Shown: one piece after another, positions 61,330-64,000 of the stretch
Numbering within the stretch: position 1 is the first letter of the stretch
Layout: every line of letters begins with the position of its first letter
Origin: Flavobacterium sp.
GTDB lineage: Bacteria; Bacteroidota; Bacteroidia; Flavobacteriales; Flavobacteriaceae
Length of the DNA: 64,000 bases
Assembly (NCBI RefSeq): GCF_027484205.1
Contig: NZ_JAIXUB010000013.1
Location: 62,001-126,000, forward strand
Direction of reading: 5' to 3'
Made by a program: the position numbers and the translations under genes
Notes under the pieces: generated by a model
What the model saw: the letters and a program-made list of their open reading frames with translations, nothing else
What the model was told of the DNA's origin: nothing
Databases searched by the model: none

Positions 61330-61593
61330 TTATTTTAAGTTTAGAATTCTTTTTCCATTGATTATTAAAACACTTATTAATGAACTTATTAGAATAACTT
61401 TAAGGTCTTTAAATCCTGAAAAAAGCATTTCTAATTTTGTTGGAATTTCATCATTTCCAATAGATGCTATTTGTGTGTAATCCATTTGATTAAAATAGGA
61501 GGAATAAAATACTTCATAAACGCTATAAACTCCAACAAATAAAATAAAAATGAAAGTTAAAATTATGAATGAAATTATTTTACGCTTTGACAT
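61330..61593 (-). CDS. Small two-TM protein
   Basis: 87 aa. A basic start MSKRK, TM1 (IISFIILTFIFILFVGVYSV), a ~30-residue acidic loop (MDYTQIASIGNDEIPTKLEM) and TM2 (VILISSLISVLIINGKRI). It has no recognised domain. It lies 34 nt after the DUF695 gene and 69 nt before the next small gene. Confidence 0.6.
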   Translation of the reverse strand: MSKRKIISFIILTFIFILFVGVYSVYEVFYSSYFNQMDYTQIASIGNDEIPTKLEMLFSGFKDLKVILISSLISVLIINGKRILNLK

Positions 61594-61627
61594 TTTTGTT
61601 TTTTAAACCGCTATTTGTAGTTGTACT

Positions 61628-62101
61628 TTATTCTTCAGTTATACTTTTCAAAAGCCATTCTGCAAGTTTCCAATCTATATCATCATCTATTCTGTATTCA
61701 AATTGAAACGGATAATTTTCTTCTTCAACGATTTTATTTAGAAACTCATTAGTTAGTTCGGGTTCAAAAACTCTCCAAATTAATTCTCTAGTTTTATTCC
61801 AAGTAATTCTTCCCAAAAATAATGCATTTGGTTTTTCTTTATTTTTACCTTTTATATTTTCATCTAAATAATCTTCAAACTTTTCTGCTTTTAAAACATC
61901 TTCATTTGACGGCATTCCATTTTCAATAAAGTTTTCAAAGTCAATCATTATTGAGCAATGCCAGGAGAAAACATCTTTCGGTTCAAATTTTACCAAACTT
62001 AAATTTATAACACCAATTCCAGGAAAATCTTCTTGTTTAAATTCTATAATTTGATATTCTTCTTTTGGAATAATTACTCTAAATTCTCTTTCTTCGCTCA
62101 T
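61628..62101 (-). CDS. DUF695-domain protein
   Basis: 157 aa from the ATG at 62101 (MSEEREFRVIIPKEEYQIIE); a frame to 62155 adds an atypical Cys-rich leader. The C-terminal half has the DUF695-type FLGRITWNKTRELIWRVFEPE and PFQFEYRIDDDIDWKLAEWLL. Function of the domain is unknown. It is soluble and monocistronic or first of the small-protein run. Confidence 0.7.
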   Translation of the reverse strand: MSEEREFRVIIPKEEYQIIEFKQEDFPGIGVINLSLVKFEPKDVFSWHCSIMIDFENFIENGMPSNEDVLKAEKFEDYLDENIKGKNKEKPNALFLGRITWNKTRELIWRVFEPELTNEFLNKIVEEENYPFQFEYRIDDDIDWKLAEWLLKSITEE

Positions 62102-62257
62102 TTTTCTGAGTATTACTACTAACGTTTCGAAGCTGCAAGAAGTTGCGAACTTCATTCACTGACAATTACAAATATAGACAAAGCTTTGATTCAACAATAA
62201 CCATTACGGATAAATAATAAGCCTAGCAATTTCGTTAAACGGTTCTTGATAGCAGTT

Positions 62258-64000
62258 TTAATTTAGATATTTCCTTATCTCAAACTTAAATAATTCTGAT
62301 TGATTTTCTAAATAGTTATTAAACTCTTTTTTTGCATTAAGGTTACCATTTTTGTCAAGATAAAGATTTTTCATTTCTCCATCTTCATTTATTTGTTTTA
62401 TTAAGTTTATGCTTAAACCAAACCTAACTAAATCTATTAATTTTTTTTCAGTGGTTCCATAAATATATAATAAATAATATTCCTCAGATATTATATCAAA
62501 ATCATATAAGAAAATGATTAACTTATTTAATTTAAAACTCACAAAATCTTCTTCTATTTTTAATTTTACAATTGCTAAATTTATTAATTCTTTATCTTTT
62601 TTATTTGAAAGGTTTATATAAACTTCTCTATTATATTTGTTGTTTTTATATTTTTCAGAAATTCTAATCTCGTCACCATAAGTTTCTCCAATAAATAAAA
62701 AGGGATCATTAGAATTCGCTTTTTCTTTAAAATATTTGAAAGTTGAATTTATGCGTTCATTCAAAGCTTGCTTTTGTGTTATTTCTAAAAAATAGTTATA
62801 ATAATTTGTTGCTTTATCGTTTTTTAGACGTTCAACTTCAAAATCTCTAATATTCTCTACATTGTTCTTGATGAGTATATTATTTATAATATCTACTACT
62901 TTAATTGAAAATTCAAACTTAAAAACATCAATATTTTTAATAATATTTTCACAGGCAACTTCTAAATCATAGAAAAAGTCATCTATTGAGTTTTCAATAA
63001 AGTACTTTTTTAAAAAGTCTTTCCTATTTGATGGTTTAATTAAAATAAATTCAGAAGATGAAATAATAATTGTATCTTCTTTTTCATGTTTTTCTTTTCT
63101 CGCTTCACTTAATTTTAGTTTTTCAATTTCATAATTTTCAATTAATGGGTTTTCAATTTTATCTTCAAAGCTTTGATTTCTTAATAATTCAATTGTTTTT
63201 CTAATATCTCTAGCTCCTTGAAATGGTTCACTATTTAAGAAATGAATTTTTGAAATTAGTTGATTTAAATTATTGCTGTTAAAAACATAATTCAATCTGT
63301 TAACTCTACCAATGAGATTTATCAATTCTTTTCCTTTCATTTCATTTGCCCTTGAAGATGTAATGAAAATGGTTTCAATAGGTAAGTTAATGCCTTCAAG
63401 TATTACTTGATTTGCAATAATATATTTAATTTCAGCAATTGTTTTAAATTGAAATTCTAAATACTCTTTTATAATATTTGGAATTTTAGCATGAATATAA
63501 ACTATTCCTTTTTCTAACAATTCAACTGCATAAAATGAATTATGAACTTCTTTTCTTAGTGTATTAATTACATTTAATATCTTTTCATTTTTTATTGGTT
63601 TTTCATTCTTGAATAAACCCAAAGATAATTCTTGAATTTTTTTTGGTTTATGATGATAAATGAAATTCTTGCTCTTTGAATTTTTGATTATATAGTCATA
63701 AAAATTAGTTTTAATATTTAAGTCAATATATTTATGTGTAAATTTATCATAAAGAAAGCTTTTAAATTTATGATATAAGTAAACTTCAGAAGCCTTTAAA
63801 TCATAATTTATTTTTCTTGTATAGACAGTTGTTTCATCAATAGTTTTAATCTTTAAATTATCAGTTTCATCTATTAATGGAGATAAATAAATAATTTTTT
63901 GTTTTTGATTTTTGAAAAAATTTAATTGAATTAATCTGGAGAGTATATAACTTCTTGAATCTCTTTCAAGTATTTTATGTGCTTCATCAATAAATATAAT
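62258..64000 (-). CDS. DEAH-box SF2 helicase, C-terminal part (truncated by window)
   Basis: The frame is open from the window edge: 581 codons, beginning IIFIDEAHKILERDSRSY, so motif II (DEAH) is the first thing visible and motif I lies outside. The helicase C-terminal domain follows: IIANQVILEGINLPIETIFI (motif V-like) and KGKELINLIGRVNRLNYVF (motif VI-like, unusual VNR for AGR). ~300 further residues are mixed alpha-helical. The LEGINLP pattern recalls Ski2-like helicases such as HamB of Hachiman, so a defence role is possible but unproven. Confidence 0.75.
   Translation of the reverse strand: MIFIDEAHKILERDSRSYILSRLIQLNFFKNQKQKIIYLSPLIDETDNLKIKTIDETTVYTRKINYDLKASEVYLYHKFKSFLYDKFTHKYIDLNIKTNFYDYIIKNSKSKNFIYHHKPKKIQELSLGLFKNEKPIKNEKILNVINTLRKEVHNSFYAVELLEKGIVYIHAKIPNIIKEYLEFQFKTIAEIKYIIANQVILEGINLPIETIFITSSRANEMKGKELINLIGRVNRLNYVFNSNNLNQLISKIHFLNSEPFQGARDIRKTIELLRNQSFEDKIENPLIENYEIEKLKLSEARKEKHEKEDTIIISSSEFILIKPSNRKDFLKKYFIENSIDDFFYDLEVACENIIKNIDVFKFEFSIKVVDIINNILIKNNVENIRDFEVERLKNDKATNYYNYFLEITQKQALNERINSTFKYFKEKANSNDPFLFIGETYGDEIRISEKYKNNKYNREVYINLSNKKDKELINLAIVKLKIEEDFVSFKLNKLIIFLYDFDIISEEYYLLYIYGTTEKKLIDLVRFGLSINLIKQINEDGEMKNLYLDKNGNLNAKKEFNNYLENQSELFKFEIRKYLN

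Noticed and set aside
63622..63624. TTG at 63622 as start of the terminal minus-strand gene
   Set aside because: The same frame stays open to the window edge and encodes a DEAH helicase motif, so the gene is truncated rather than starting here.
1..64000. CRISPR array, tRNA or rRNA genes
   Set aside because: No regularly spaced repeats of 24-40 bp and no recognisable tRNA cloverleaf or rRNA sequence was seen by eye; a dedicated scan was not possible.

Overview
The window looks like a chromosomal segment of a Flavobacterium-type member of the Bacteroidota. The DNA is AT-rich. A truncated protein at the left edge ends in a type IX secretion (T9SS) type A sorting domain. Several promoters carry the Bacteroidota -7 motif TAnnTTTG, start sites lack clear Shine-Dalgarno sequences, and lipoprotein signals of the LxSC type are common. 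I saw no rRNA, tRNA, CRISPR array or complete insertion sequence.

Layout. (1) 1-9150 is mostly housekeeping: T9SS cargo end, a 45-aa membrane peptide, a DCC-family protein, MutS2 without Smr, uracil-DNA glycosylase, two transglutaminase-like proteins, a solute-binding-fold protein, a GNAT/DinB/VOC run, a nucleoside phosphorylase and SUI1. (2) 9151-15568 is accessory. A GxxExxY (PD-(D/E)XK-like) gene sits between ~54-bp inverted repeats. Next come a 2OG-Fe(II) oxygenase and then an operon SIR2 > HerA ATPase > KTSC protein > two-TM beta-rich protein, which is a SIR2-HerA-type anti-phage system with two extra genes. The operon and a frameshifted lipoprotein are bracketed by inverted copies of a repeat related to the GxxExxY repeat. 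(3) 15569-25656 holds a fused alpha/beta 2-oxoacid dehydrogenase E1, an archaemetzincin lipoprotein, and a three-gene operon of a TPR/MORN-variant protein and two DUF3857 proteins, one a transglutaminase.

(4) 25780-37488 is a long minus-strand operon for aromatic acid breakdown. Flavin reductase, a fused salicylyl-CoA 5-hydroxylase, an aryl-CoA ligase, a thioesterase, gentisate 1,2-dioxygenase, an FAH-family hydrolase and a maleate isomerase together would convert salicylate (or a close analogue) to pyruvate and fumarate. A nitrilase, an FMN glutamate-synthase-like protein, a WG-repeat protein and a pterin dehydratase are embedded in it. Several different short intergenic repeat families lie at its gene junctions, which helps decide true start codons. 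(5) 37798-43344 is a LodA/LodB quinoprotein oxidase pair in which LodA carries an N-terminal catalase-like domain, followed by two small unknown genes.

(6) 43638-58961 is a short-chain acid uptake and activation locus: an InsA-like zinc-ribbon/HTH regulator, a DcaP-like porin, an MHS-family MFS transporter, a CrbS/CbrA-like SSS-STAC-histidine kinase, a receiver-only regulator, a membrane-anchored winged-helix regulator, and two acyl-CoA synthetases (PrpE-like and Acs). The two synthetase genes share a two-part promoter element with identical 34-bp spacing. A MacB-like ABC exporter lies between them. (7) 59070-64000 has small lipoproteins and membrane proteins, a DUF695 protein and the C-terminal part of a DEAH-box helicase cut off by the window edge.
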